Made by a program: the position numbers and the translations under genes
The notes under the pieces: generated by a model
Databases searched by the model: none
Told to the model about the DNA's origin: nothing
What the model saw: the letters and a program-made list of their open reading frames with translations, nothing else
Source: Parasporobacterium sp.
GTDB taxonomy: Bacteria; Bacillota; Clostridia; Lachnospirales; Lachnospiraceae
Length of the DNA stretch: 64,000 nucleotides
NCBI GenBank assembly: GCA_017459985.1
Contig: JAFUBX010000011.1
Span: 1 to 64,000 of the forward strand
Direction: 5' to 3'
In this document: piece after piece, positions 29,005-38,552 of the stretch
Layout: each line of letters starts with the position of its first letter
Position numbering within the stretch: the stretch's first letter is position 1

Positions 29005-30096
29005 TCATCCGGAAAACCGGATCAGCATCAGTTCCACCCCGATCTGATCCTGAATCTCCCCGGATTTGCACTTCCGGTCGGTCTCCGCAATTTCAATCAG
29101 GATCTGCTCGATCTGCGCATTCGTAAAATAACGCAGACACCCACGGATCCGGTCAACGGCGAATTTCGGACGTCCCACGGCCTTTGCGATCTCAAAGGAA
29201 TTCAGATGGGCATCCGCCAGCTCCGCGATCTGCAGCATGATCCGGAACTGACTGCGCAGCATGGCCAGAATGTACAGCGCAGGTTCTTTGTTTGCCAGCA
29301 GATCATGGTATTTCTCCAGCACTTTTCTGACATTTTTCTCACTGATGGCTGTCAGCATATCGAAGATCCTTGATTCCGTGATCTGGGTCGTGATCGCAAG
29401 GACATCCCGGTCTTCAATGACTTCCCGGTTCCCGGCGTAACTGATGATCTTTTCGAACTCCATCCGCAGCAGGTCATAATCAAACCCGACTCTGTCGATC
29501 AAAAGCTCCAGAGTACTGCGCCGGACCTTCCGCTTCTCCCGGGCAAATCCCCGGGCCAGCCAGTTGATCAGAGTCTCCTCACTATCCGCGGTGCATTCAC
29601 ACACTACCCCTTTGGAGGCGATGGTTTTATAGATCCGTTTATTTTTCGCAGCGCTCTCCTCGAAAAAGGCCAGACAGCAGGTTTCCGGGATGTTTTCCAG
29701 GATCTTTTCCAGAAGTCCGGAGGATCCGGATTCCTTCAGGCCGGAATCCGCTGCCCCGGGACCACCCGCCGCTGTCTGCTTTGCCCCCGCTTCTTTTGTC
29801 CCTGATCCAGGATCCCGGTTTCCGGAACCGGAGGATTTTGCTGCTTTGAATTTTCCGGAGTTTTCCACGATCACCAGCCTCTTCTGCGCAAAAAACGGCA
29901 GAGTCTGGGAAGTATCATAAACCGCCTGCCAGTCAATGTCCTTTCCCTCAAACACGGAGAGATTGAAGGTGTCGCCTCCTGTCACCGCAGTTTTCAGCAG
30001 TTCCTTATAATGGCGCTTTTTAAAAGCCTCTTCTCCGTAGAAGAGGTAGAGATTCGCGATATGTCCGTTTTTCAGATCAGTTCCAATGGAAGCCAT
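29005..30096 (-). CDS. holA: DNA polymerase III subunit delta
   Basis: The clamp-loader delta subunit opens the beta sliding clamp. It has LYLFYGEEAFKKRHY near the N-terminus, FFAQKRLVIVENSGKF, and the C-terminal YILAMLRSQFRIMLQI domain. About 40 Gly/Ser/Ala-rich residues (29716-29835) interrupt the N-terminal domain just after KFKAAK, which is unusual. The ATG at 30096 begins MASIGTDL, as in relatives, but has no strong ribosome site. A GTG at 30153 is an alternative. It follows comEC after a repeat-bearing gap. Confidence 0.9.
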   Translation of the reverse strand: MASIGTDLKNGHIANLYLFYGEEAFKKRHYKELLKTAVTGGDTFNLSVFEGKDIDWQAVYDTSQTLPFFAQKRLVIVENSGKFKAAKSSGSGNRDPGSGTKEAGAKQTAAGGPGAADSGLKESGSSGLLEKILENIPETCCLAFFEESAAKNKRIYKTIASKGVVCECTADSEETLINWLARGFAREKRKVRRSTLELLIDRVGFDYDLLRMEFEKIISYAGNREVIEDRDVLAITTQITESRIFDMLTAISEKNVRKVLEKYHDLLANKEPALYILAMLRSQFRIMLQIAELADAHLNSFEIAKAVGRPKFAVDRIRGCLRYFTNAQIEQILIEIAETDRKCKSGEIQDQIGVELMLIRFSG

Positions 30097-30209
30097 ATGT
30101 GTATCATAGCTCAGTTTCCCGTTATCTGGCAAGGAGTTTATTTTCGATCTCACTCCGGATCACATTCAGGTTCAGATTGCCGTATTTATCATCGTAGGTG
30201 ACAATCAGG

Positions 30210-30389
30210 TTTTCTAATCTGACGATTATATTTGAAAGATTGATACCACTGCACATTTTTAACGGTTACGTTTGAATCAATCGGAGATATTTGCACATTT
30301 TTGACGGTTACGTTTGATAATTTTAAACGCAATCGAGAATTCTGTGCAATAACAGGACATATTTTCAAACGCAACTGACAAAAATGTGT
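30210..30389. repeat. Array of about 26-nt repeats, direct and inverted
   Basis: Two direct units, TGCACATTTTTRACGGTTACGTTTGA, lie at 30250-30275 and 30292-30317 and differ at one position. A weaker unit lies ahead at 30210-30235. Two inverted, diverged units lie at about 30324-30348 and 30365-30389. Starts are spaced 40-42 nt apart within each orientation. The last unit also contains the hairpin CTGACA...TGTCAG. The array fills the gap between comEC and holA. No protein function is evident from the one short open frame across it. Confidence 0.75.
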
Positions 30390-30447
30390 CAGAAAAACGT
30401 TCTGTGGGAAATGCTGCCGGCATTCCGGTGAATCTGCCGGAGAGCTG

Positions 30448-32781
30448 CTACAGTTTCGTCCGGATACGAAGACTTCCGTCCCGATCCGCCGTCACGACGA
30501 TCTCTCCGCAGTCGGAGGTGGAATAAACCAGGGCTCCGGTCTGCTTCAACCGGTCCAGCGTCTCTTCATGGGGATGCCCGTACAGATTACCGACTCCGGC
30601 GCTGATCACGGCGACAGACGGGGAAACTGCATCCAGAAACTCCTGCGAAGAAGAAAACCGGGAGCCGTGATGAGCGACTTTCAGGAGGTCGTATCCCTCC
30701 GGATCGAGACGGCTGCCGAAAAGAAGCCGCTGTTCGCCGTCTTCCTCCAAATCTCCGGTCAGCAATGAAGAAAAGGAACCGTACCGAAGGTCCAGAACTG
30801 CGGAGTATCCGTTCACACTTTCGGATCGGTACTCTGCATCCGGGTGCAGGCAGGTAATTGTCAGTTTCCCGTCCGAGATCTCCATACCCGATTCCAGGGT
30901 CATGACCCGGACACCTTTCTGCTCAGCAGTTTCGATCAGTTTCCGGTAATTCGCATTATCCGGCACATAGGGCAGCAGGAGATTCCGGATCTCCATATTA
31001 TATCGGGAAGGGATCTGTCCCATATCCTCCAGGATTTCCAGAACCGCGCTGATATGATCCGTATCCGGATGGGAAATGATCGAATAATCGATCCGGGAAA
31101 CTCCATAATAACGGATCGCTGCTGCCATCCTGTATTCAGCGACCTCCTGAATGGAAGTGGATCCCCCATCGATCAGATACCGCTGCCCGGAGGGACTTTG
31201 GATCAGGATCCCATCCCCCTGTCCGACATCCAGAAAGCTGATCCGCAGACCCGCCGGAGCTTTCCCTGCAAAAAGGAGCAGGACCAGCACAATCACCATC
31301 GGCAGCAGCAAAGCAGCCCGGACGGAACGTTTTCCTTTCTGCTTCATCCATGCCATCAGATACATTCCTCCGGTCATCAGGCCCAGAATTCCGTAATAGC
31401 TCATCAGCCTAAGAGGCGGAATGGCTCCCGTCACCAGGCTGCTGCCGGGAAGAGATCCGGAAAACACGCAGGCATACCGGATAAACTCCACCAGAAAGAC
31501 TCCGATCCCGGAAAAGAACCTCCCAATTATCAGACTGACCATCCCCAGAACCGCCGACGCCAGTCCGGAACCGAGGATCACACTCATCAGCGGGACCACC
31601 AGCAGATTCAGCAGAACACTATACAGGGGAACTTCAAAATAAACCCCGGCAGTAAGGGGAAGAACGACAAGGGTGACGGACAGACTCATGCAGAACCCGG
31701 AGATCAGGGCGTGGCTTCCCGGTTCCAGATGAAAATACCGGAGCATCGTCCGGTAAAGGATCCCAACCCCCAGGATAGCGGAAAAAGACATTTGGAAAGC
31801 GCTGTTTAACAGCAGCAGAGGATTCGAAAGCAGCATCAGAATCGCAGCGAAAGACAGAGAGCACAGGATATCATAGGTCTTCCCCAGGCCGATTCCCAGA
31901 AGCTGGATCAGGAACATGATCGTGGCCCGGACTGCGGAGGGGGAACTGCTGCTCATGATGCAAAACCCAAGCATAACCAGAGAAGAAACCAGGGCTGCCG
32001 GGAGGAACGGACATTTCCGGCGCAGCAGACGGAACAGGGACAATCCCAGAAAGGAGATGTGCAGTCCCGAAACCGCCAGGATATGAATGATTCCGCTTTT
32101 CCGGTACAACAGCCGGGTATCATCGGTAAGGCCGCTTCGGTCTCCGGTGCAGACAGCCGCAAGGATCCCGGCGATTTCCGGGTCCGGAACCGCCTGATAA
32201 ACAGACTCCGTCAGATCTGTCCGGAGATCCGCAAGAAACTGTCTCAGCACCCGAACCTTCCGTTCTGTGACTGTAAGATCCAGAACCCGGGCCTTCAGAA
32301 ACACTCCCAGGGAATGGTAGTACTGTGCCTCATCAAAATTTCCGAAGTTTCTTGCCTCCCGAAAGGAGCTGCATACACAGACCGCACAGATCCGATTGCC
32401 GCACCGGAGCGTTTCCGCCGCGGCGTTCCCGCCCCATTCAGAGTTCTTGTACGGTCCGGAGTTCCCGCCTTGCCCAGGGCTCACATCCTGCCAAGAGTCC
32501 CCGCCCTGCGGAGAATCTCCGTCCGGCCAGACCAGCAGGGCCTGCCCGGGGATCCGGATCATGGTCTCCGGCTCTTTCGTATCCCCCGCCATAACCTCAT
32601 TCAGCCAGAGGGATACGGATCCGGCTTTCTTCTCTGTTCTCAGAACCTCGCCGGTAATCAGGATCTGCTCTCCGGAGCCGAAGGGGATCTTCGGCAGCAG
32701 CAGCTCAGGGCAGAGTTTCAGGACAGCAAGAACAGCCATGGTCAGGGCCACGGCTGCAATCAATATAGGTCTTTTCGTCAT
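30448..32781 (-). CDS. comEC: ComEC/Rec2 DNA-uptake channel protein
   Basis: This 777-aa membrane protein is thought to carry single-stranded DNA across the membrane in natural transformation. It has an N-terminal helix and OB-like domain, then the multi-helix competence domain (HILAVSGLHISFLGLSL near residue 235). A C-terminal metallo-beta-lactamase-like domain follows (FLDVGQGDGILIQSPSG, SHPDTDHISAV, VAHHGSRFSSS). A Gly/Ser/Pro-rich insertion of about 40 residues (roughly 82-123) interrupts the OB region. It starts 4 nt after the GerMN gene. Confidence 0.93.
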   Translation of the reverse strand: MTKRPILIAAVALTMAVLAVLKLCPELLLPKIPFGSGEQILITGEVLRTEKKAGSVSLWLNEVMAGDTKEPETMIRIPGQALLVWPDGDSPQGGDSWQDVSPGQGGNSGPYKNSEWGGNAAAETLRCGNRICAVCVCSSFREARNFGNFDEAQYYHSLGVFLKARVLDLTVTERKVRVLRQFLADLRTDLTESVYQAVPDPEIAGILAAVCTGDRSGLTDDTRLLYRKSGIIHILAVSGLHISFLGLSLFRLLRRKCPFLPAALVSSLVMLGFCIMSSSSPSAVRATIMFLIQLLGIGLGKTYDILCSLSFAAILMLLSNPLLLLNSAFQMSFSAILGVGILYRTMLRYFHLEPGSHALISGFCMSLSVTLVVLPLTAGVYFEVPLYSVLLNLLVVPLMSVILGSGLASAVLGMVSLIIGRFFSGIGVFLVEFIRYACVFSGSLPGSSLVTGAIPPLRLMSYYGILGLMTGGMYLMAWMKQKGKRSVRAALLLPMVIVLVLLLFAGKAPAGLRISFLDVGQGDGILIQSPSGQRYLIDGGSTSIQEVAEYRMAAAIRYYGVSRIDYSIISHPDTDHISAVLEILEDMGQIPSRYNMEIRNLLLPYVPDNANYRKLIETAEQKGVRVMTLESGMEISDGKLTITCLHPDAEYRSESVNGYSAVLDLRYGSFSSLLTGDLEEDGEQRLLFGSRLDPEGYDLLKVAHHGSRFSSSQEFLDAVSPSVAVISAGVGNLYGHPHEETLDRLKQTGALVYSTSDCGEIVVTADRDGSLRIRTKL

Positions 32782-32785
32782 GTAA

Positions 32786-33730
32786 TTACTGTTCCAGTTC
32801 TTTCTTTGGGGTAAGCGGACTGCTCAGATCTGTGACCGTATGCAGGATCACATCAGGACTTCCGTCAATCAGGAACTGCACGCTGCTGACATAGTCCAGA
32901 CTGCACAGAGAATTTACGATGGAATAGATCAGGATGTCATCTCCCACGGGCTGTTCCTGTTCCAGGAAATTGCTCCCGAAATTCACATAGCAGATATCTC
33001 CGGAGGTGGCAACACTCAGGATATTGACATCCGCCGCCATGGTCCGGTAGGTACTTTCTATGGCAGGCCCCTCCTTCAGCTGCTGGAGAATATACTCCTC
33101 CATGGAAGAATTGTTGTTGCTGATCGTAAAATGATATTTGGCGGGGATCAGTCTGGTCCCCGTTTCATCCGTAAAGTAAATGGTCAGGTCGGTCTCCTGC
33201 TTCAGCATGCCTTCTTCACTGAGCAGGATGTTTACGAAATTGCTGGCATTCATCGCGCCGATCGCTTTGCCGGCGCTGTCGGTCAGCGGATTGCCATTGA
33301 CCGTGAAGATCACCTGGGAAACTGCCGGCTCCTGGATCATCGTAAGCACCAGCGCTGCCCGGAGAAGGATTTCCTGGACATTGGTCTGCTCCAGGTATCC
33401 GGAATTGAAATCCAGGGTAATATACCCGTCACTGATCTTGTAGCTGTTGATCTCGACCCCCGGAAGTGTCGCGGAGAACATCTGGTCCTGAGAAAGATCC
33501 GTCTCGAACATCCGGACCAGAAGATAATCCGTCAGTTCCTCCGGCGTCATCTCCTCCTGCCCTTCCACCTTGCAGGGTTTGTAAATGATATCATCCCGGG
33601 CGGAATTGACATAATATACAAGAAACACATTTTCCTCCGGTTCCGGACCGCAGGACGACAGAAAGACAGCCGACAGGACTGTCATCACAATCGCCATGAT
33701 AAGACTGATGTGCTTGTTCCGTTTTGTCAT
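32786..33730 (-). CDS. GerMN-domain lipoprotein
   Basis: This 314-aa secreted lipoprotein has a signal helix and lipobox LSSCG (Cys near residue 27). Two GerMN repeats follow, roughly residues 60-170 and 195-300, sharing EEYILQQLKEGP-like and INSYKISDGYITLDFNSGY-like elements. GerM domains occur in sporulation and envelope proteins of Gram-positives. Its ATG overlaps the kinase stop (ATGA), so it is coupled to the WalRK-like system. It may help sense or modify the cell wall under that system. Confidence 0.88.
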   Translation of the reverse strand: MTKRNKHISLIMAIVMTVLSAVFLSSCGPEPEENVFLVYYVNSARDDIIYKPCKVEGQEEMTPEELTDYLLVRMFETDLSQDQMFSATLPGVEINSYKISDGYITLDFNSGYLEQTNVQEILLRAALVLTMIQEPAVSQVIFTVNGNPLTDSAGKAIGAMNASNFVNILLSEEGMLKQETDLTIYFTDETGTRLIPAKYHFTISNNNSSMEEYILQQLKEGPAIESTYRTMAADVNILSVATSGDICYVNFGSNFLEQEQPVGDDILIYSIVNSLCSLDYVSSVQFLIDGSPDVILHTVTDLSSPLTPKKELEQ

Positions 33731-35169
33731 GTTTCCTCGTATTCTCCCGAAGCAATATGGGTCAGCGGGATCTGCATATTGAAGATCGTACCTCTGCCCT
33801 CTTCACTGTATACCTTGATTTCTCCATTGTGGGCCAGCACAATGGATCTTGTAATGGAAAGTCCCAGTCCGGAACCTCCCGTCGCCCGGTCCCTCGCCTT
33901 GTCGACCCGGTAGAACCGATCGAAGATCCGGGGAATCGAATCCGCCGGAATGCCTTTGCCGTTATCCTTTACCTTCACATAGAAATACGTCCGGTCGGAA
34001 TTCAGGGAAACATGGACATAACCATCCTGCTTGTTATATTTGATTCCGTTTTCCACCAGATTGGAGATGGCCATGGAGAGCTTGACCTCATCCACCTCGG
34101 CAATGATCGGACGGTAGGATTCCAGAACCAGCTCGATATTCTTCTGCTCTGCCAGAGGCCGCACCAGCCTAAGGACCGACTCCACCAGCCCGTTGATATT
34201 CACCTGGGAAATGTTCATGGTCATGTCCGGATTATCCAGCTTCACCAGCGTCAGGAGATCCGAAATGATGACATTCTCCCGGTTGATCTCATTGGACATA
34301 TCCATCATGAATTCCCGGTACATCTCATTGGGCACATCGGTCTGGGACAGCAGAGAATCCGCCAGCACCTTCATGGAGGTCATGGGCGTCTTCAGCTCAT
34401 GGGAAACGTTGGAAACAAACAGCTGCCGTGAATTCTCCAGCTCGTTGATCCGGCTGAGCATCTTATTGAACGAAGCGGAAATCACCTTTACTTCACTGCT
34501 GCCCTTCATATGGATCTCATCTGTCATATGGCCCCGGTCGATCTTGGCGATCGCCGCATTGATATTCTTAAATGGTTTAGCCACCATATAGGAAAACAGG
34601 ATTGCAAAGAACAGAACCACCGCCATCAGGATCACGATCACGGACGCCCCCGTGACCCGGATGGAATCCATGGCAGAGTAAATATCAGAAATAGAAGAAA
34701 ACGCCACAATCACGTATGCCGTCTCCCCCTCTTCATCCCGGATGGGCTGTGTCATAATGATGCATTGATTGGCCTCATCCACGAAAGCGGAACTCTGCCC
34801 GAGAAAGCAGTCCACCACATACTTGGAAATACAGATCTTTCCTTTATTGATCTGATAGGTATCGCTGATGATCTTGAAATCCCGGTCAATCACCTGGATC
34901 CGGCTCATGAAAATGCCGGCAATGTCACTGACCAGCAGATCCACATCATCATTATCCTTTTCCCCGAGGTTGGTATCCTGCACCAGATAATTATTCAGCA
35001 ACGAAAACTGAGCACTGACATTTCTCACTCTTGTTGAAACGACAGTGCTTTCAGAAATGTTCGTCAGAACCAGTTCCACAATGACGATGGGAATGATTCC
35101 GACGACAAGTATGATCAGAAGGATCCTGAAACGCAGGCTTCTGATAAATTCACTACTGCGCTTTAAAAT
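33727..35169 (-). CDS. WalK/PhoR-like sensor histidine kinase
   Basis: Order: first membrane helix (RFRILLIILVVGIIPIVIV), an extracellular sensing region, a second helix (VIVILMAVVLFFAILFSYMV), HAMP, the HisKA box VSHELKTPMTSMK, and the HATPase motifs (DNGKGIP, GGSGLGLSI). No ATG, GTG or TTG precedes the first helix in frame. The first GTG (35079) would delete most of it. I therefore extend to an ATT at 35169, about 10 nt after GGGGAG and overlapping the regulator stop by 17 nt. That start is an inference; CTG at 35136 is an alternative. The partner is the regulator upstream. Confidence 0.85.
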   Translation of the reverse strand: MLKRSSEFIRSLRFRILLIILVVGIIPIVIVELVLTNISESTVVSTRVRNVSAQFSLLNNYLVQDTNLGEKDNDDVDLLVSDIAGIFMSRIQVIDRDFKIISDTYQINKGKICISKYVVDCFLGQSSAFVDEANQCIIMTQPIRDEEGETAYVIVAFSSISDIYSAMDSIRVTGASVIVILMAVVLFFAILFSYMVAKPFKNINAAIAKIDRGHMTDEIHMKGSSEVKVISASFNKMLSRINELENSRQLFVSNVSHELKTPMTSMKVLADSLLSQTDVPNEMYREFMMDMSNEINRENVIISDLLTLVKLDNPDMTMNISQVNINGLVESVLRLVRPLAEQKNIELVLESYRPIIAEVDEVKLSMAISNLVENGIKYNKQDGYVHVSLNSDRTYFYVKVKDNGKGIPADSIPRIFDRFYRVDKARDRATGGSGLGLSITRSIVLAHNGEIKVYSEEGRGTIFNMQIPLTHIASGEYEET

Positions 35170-35839
35170 AGTAGCCCACTCCCCACTTCGTGTTTACGTA
35201 TTTCGGCTCTTTCGGATTCTCTTCTATCTTCTCCCTGAGACGTCTTACATGAACATCCACGGTACGGACATCGCCCGGATACTCGTAGCCCCAGACAATA
35301 CTGAGCAGCTGTTCTCTGGAATAGACCTTGTTCGGATTATTGACCAGCAGTTCGAGGAGATCGAATTCCTTGGCGGTAAGATTCACCTCGGTATCCTTGA
35401 TCATGACTCTTCTGGCGTCGATGTCCAGCCGGAGATCTCCCTTTACGATCTGGTTGGTGTTATTGTCATTGGAAGTTCTCTTGCTCCTGCGGAGCATCGC
35501 CCGGATCCTTGCCTTGACCTCCAGGATATTAAACGGTTTGGTGATGTAATCATCAGCGCCGTACTCCAGGCCGAGGATCTTATCCATGTCCGTATCCTTT
35601 GCTGTCAGCATAATGATCGGCACATTGGAAAAATCCCGTACGGACTTGCAGACTTCAAATCCGTCGATCTTCGGAAGCATCACGTCCAGAAGCACGATAT
35701 CATATTCGGTCTCCCGGATCTTCTCCAGAGCTTCTTCGCCGTCGTAGGCACAGTCCACATCCATTCCGTCCTGCTCCAGGGAAAACTTAATTCCCTTTAC
35801 GATCAGCTTTTCATCATCTACAACTAATACTTTGCTCAT
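35153..35839 (-). CDS. OmpR-family response regulator, WalR-like
   Basis: This 228-aa DNA-binding regulator has a receiver domain with acidic pocket VVDDEK, phospho-acceptor Asp52 in LLDVMLP and Lys in YITKPF. A winged-helix domain follows, ending RTVDVHVRRLREKIEE and WGVGYYF. Sequence and gene order (regulator, kinase, GerMN lipoprotein) resemble cell-wall-controlling WalRK systems, but PhoPR-like specificity cannot be excluded. It lies 24 nt after the comEA stop. Confidence 0.93.
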   Translation of the reverse strand: MSKVLVVDDEKLIVKGIKFSLEQDGMDVDCAYDGEEALEKIRETEYDIVLLDVMLPKIDGFEVCKSVRDFSNVPIIMLTAKDTDMDKILGLEYGADDYITKPFNILEVKARIRAMLRRSKRTSNDNNTNQIVKGDLRLDIDARRVMIKDTEVNLTAKEFDLLELLVNNPNKVYSREQLLSIVWGYEYPGDVRTVDVHVRRLREKIEENPKEPKYVNTKWGVGYYFKAQ

Positions 35840-35863
35840 AATCCGTCCTCATCAAGACGCATC

Positions 35864-36460
35864 TCAGACCCGGATCAGATCCCTGATCTTCTCAAACGCG
35901 CCTTCCTTGATGCCTGATACATTCATGATCTCTTCGATCGTTCTGAATGGTGTGTCCGTCCGGTAGGCTATGATGGCCTGCGCTTTCGCAGCTCCGATCC
36001 CCGGAAGGGATCTCAGCTCTTCCTCCGAAGCGGTGTTGATATTGATCCGGAGGTCCGACACCGCATCCATCTGTCCGGCGCCCTGCCCGGCCTGCGGGAT
36101 CCGGATCTGCTGTCCGTCCGCCGCCTCCCCGGCCAGATTGACCGCATCCTTCGCGGCCTCTTCCGTCATGCCGCCCGCCAGTTCAACCGCTTCGAAGATT
36201 CTTGCTCCTTTATGCAGGAGATAAACGCCCGGATGCTTTACACATCCGCTGACATAGACCCAGATCTCTTCCTCCGGGATCTGCGTATCCGCAGCGGTCA
36301 TTTCTCCGGCGGGATCCACTGGCTCCTGCCCGGGAGAATCCGCTGTAATTGCGGAGCGGATCTCAACGTCCGGTCTGTCTTCCTGCAAACAACAAAAAAC
36401 AATGCCTGCCGCGATGATCAGGATCACCGCAGGCAGTATCTTCTTTTTATTCTTTATCAT
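35864..36460 (-). CDS. comEA: ComEA-like DNA-binding competence protein
   Basis: This 198-aa, membrane-anchored, extracellular DNA receptor serves transformation. It has an N-terminal anchor helix (ILPAVILIIAAGIVFCC) and a SLBB-like domain (VWVYVSGCVKHPGVYLL-type, near residue 75). A C-terminal helix-hairpin-helix pair follows (ININTASEEELRSLPGIGAAKAQAIIAYR). I start at the ATG at 36460. An upstream ATG would add 23 polar residues before the anchor. It follows topA and precedes the WalRK-like genes. Confidence 0.92.
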   Translation of the reverse strand: MIKNKKKILPAVILIIAAGIVFCCLQEDRPDVEIRSAITADSPGQEPVDPAGEMTAADTQIPEEEIWVYVSGCVKHPGVYLLHKGARIFEAVELAGGMTEEAAKDAVNLAGEAADGQQIRIPQAGQGAGQMDAVSDLRININTASEEELRSLPGIGAAKAQAIIAYRTDTPFRTIEEIMNVSGIKEGAFEKIRDLIRV

Positions 36461-36547
36461 TCTCCCGCCACCTTCCGGAAGGAGAACCTCTGACAGCTTT
36501 ATTTTACAGGAAATAATCCTGTCATGCAACTTTAGATTCCGGGATTT

Positions 36548-38506
36548 TTACTTTTTTTCTTTTGTTCCGGGCTTGTTCCAGGACATATAGCTGCATTCCG
36601 GATAGCCTTCACATCCGTAATAGATCCGGCCCTTTTGAGTCTTTCTGACGATCAGATCCTTTCCGCACTGCGGACACTTCACGCCCGCCTTCTCAATGAT
36701 CGGCTTGGTATTGCGGCACTCCGGGAATCCGGGACAGGCCAGGAATTTTCCATGGGGTCCGAATTTGAACACCATGTTCCGGCCGCATTTATCGCAGACC
36801 ACATCGGAGACCTCGTCCTTGACTTTGATCCGGGTCAGCTTGGACCTGGCGTCATCGATAGACTGCTTCAGACCCGGATAAAATCCCCGGATCACTTCCT
36901 TCCACTGTTCGTCCCCCTCTTCGATACGGTCCAGCCGGTCCTCGATTCTGGCGGTAAATCCGATATCCACAATATCCGGAAATGCCGTCACCATGATATC
37001 ATTCACAACTTTTCCCAATTCGGTCACCAGGATATTTTTCTTTTCTTTTTTCACATAATGTCTGGCCAGAATCGTGGTGATCGTCGGGGAATAGGTGCTC
37101 GGCCGTCCGATCCCCTGCTCCTCCATGGCCTTGACCAGGGATGCCTCCGTAAAATGCTGGGGCGGCTGGGTAAAGTGCTGGGTTCCTTCATATTCCGCCT
37201 TTTCCACCTGAGCGTCCTGGGTCAGATTGGAAATGATGCTGTTTTTTTCTTCCTTTTCCTCATCCGCCGCCACATACACCTTCATAAATCCGTCAAAGGT
37301 CTGCCTGGATGCGGAGGCCTTGAACAAGTATCCTGCGCTTAAGAAGCTGATGGAAGTCACATCATATTTCGCATTGGTCATTCTGCTGGCCGTGAACCGT
37401 TTCCAGATCAGCTGATACAGACGGAAATTATCCCGGTCCAAACGTTCCCGAACCGATTCCGGAGTAACATTGATATCGGAAGGACGGATCGCTTCGTGGG
37501 CATCCTGCACCTTTCCTTTGGAATTTCCCGTTGCCTTTGTAAAGCTGACATACTCTTTTCCGTAATTCGCGGCAATATAACCCTGCGCCATTTTCACCGC
37601 CTCTTCGGAGATCCTGGTGGAATCCGTTCTCAGATAGGTGATCATGCCGCTTTCATAGAGCTGCTGGGCAACCCGCATGGTTTTCTGTGTGGAGAAATTA
37701 AGCGCCTTCGAGGCTTCCTGCTGCAGGGTACTGGTCACGAAGGGAAGCGGCGCTTTCTTGATCCGCTCGGACTTTTTCACCTCGTCGATCGTCATCCGGG
37801 ACTGCTCCAGCTCTGCCAGGATCCGGTCCAGCTGCTCCTTGTTCCCGATATTGATCTTGTCTTTCTTCGTTCCGTAGAATCTGGCAGTGATGGATTTCTT
37901 TTCCCCTTCCAGCCATACCTGGGCATCCAGCTGCCAGTACTCCTCCGGGATAAACCGGTCGATCTCCTGATCCCGGTCGCAGACCATACGGAGTGCCACG
38001 GACTGGACCCTTCCGGCGCTCAGTCCCCGTTTCACCTTCTCCCAGAGGATCGGGCTGATCCCGTACCCCACAAGACGATCCAGAACACGTCTTGCCTGCT
38101 GGGCATCCACCAGGTCCATGTCAATGTCCCGGGAATTCTTCAGGGATTCCGACACCGCGGATTTGGTGATCTCGTTAAAGGTGATCCGTTTCATCTTTCC
38201 CGGGGCCAGACCCAGCGCCACGGCCAGGTGCCAGCTGATCGCCTCTCCTTCCCGGTCCGGGTCCGTTGCAAGATATACCTTGCCGGCATCTTTGGAGAGT
38301 TTTTTCAGTTCCGCCAGCATATCGCCCTTTCCGCGGATCGTGATATATTTCGGTTCAAAGTCATTGTCCACATCGACCCCCATCGTACTCTTGGGAAGAT
38401 CCCGGATGTGTCCCTTCGAGGCAACCACATGATAGTTGCTGCCAAGATACTTTTTGACTGTTTTTACTTTTGCCGGTGATTCGACAATTACCAGATTTTT
38501 CGCCAT
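36548..38506 (-). CDS. topA: DNA topoisomerase I
   Basis: This type IA topoisomerase relaxes negative supercoils. The TOPRIM domain starts NLVIVESPAKVKTVKKYLG and has DPDREGEAISWHL. The active-site tyrosine is in MITYLRTDSTR. Two C-terminal four-cysteine zinc ribbons are present (CDKCGRN...CPGFPEC and CPQCGKD...CEGYPEC). The ATG at 38506 has GGAGGT 6 nt upstream, giving 652 aa. It lies between dprA and comEA. Confidence 0.97.
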   Translation of the reverse strand: MAKNLVIVESPAKVKTVKKYLGSNYHVVASKGHIRDLPKSTMGVDVDNDFEPKYITIRGKGDMLAELKKLSKDAGKVYLATDPDREGEAISWHLAVALGLAPGKMKRITFNEITKSAVSESLKNSRDIDMDLVDAQQARRVLDRLVGYGISPILWEKVKRGLSAGRVQSVALRMVCDRDQEIDRFIPEEYWQLDAQVWLEGEKKSITARFYGTKKDKINIGNKEQLDRILAELEQSRMTIDEVKKSERIKKAPLPFVTSTLQQEASKALNFSTQKTMRVAQQLYESGMITYLRTDSTRISEEAVKMAQGYIAANYGKEYVSFTKATGNSKGKVQDAHEAIRPSDINVTPESVRERLDRDNFRLYQLIWKRFTASRMTNAKYDVTSISFLSAGYLFKASASRQTFDGFMKVYVAADEEKEEKNSIISNLTQDAQVEKAEYEGTQHFTQPPQHFTEASLVKAMEEQGIGRPSTYSPTITTILARHYVKKEKKNILVTELGKVVNDIMVTAFPDIVDIGFTARIEDRLDRIEEGDEQWKEVIRGFYPGLKQSIDDARSKLTRIKVKDEVSDVVCDKCGRNMVFKFGPHGKFLACPGFPECRNTKPIIEKAGVKCPQCGKDLIVRKTQKGRIYYGCEGYPECSYMSWNKPGTKEKK

Positions 38507-38552
38507 ACCACACCTCCGAGTATAACTTAATATCACTTTGCCGGGTGTTCTG

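Noticed and set aside
30189..30374. Small minus-strand protein with SNVTVKNVQ repeats
   Set aside because: The peptide repeat is explained by the nucleotide repeats, and there is no ribosome site.
30210..30389. CRISPR array
   Set aside because: Units occur in both orientations, have diverged, have spacers of about 16 nt, and there are no cas genes.
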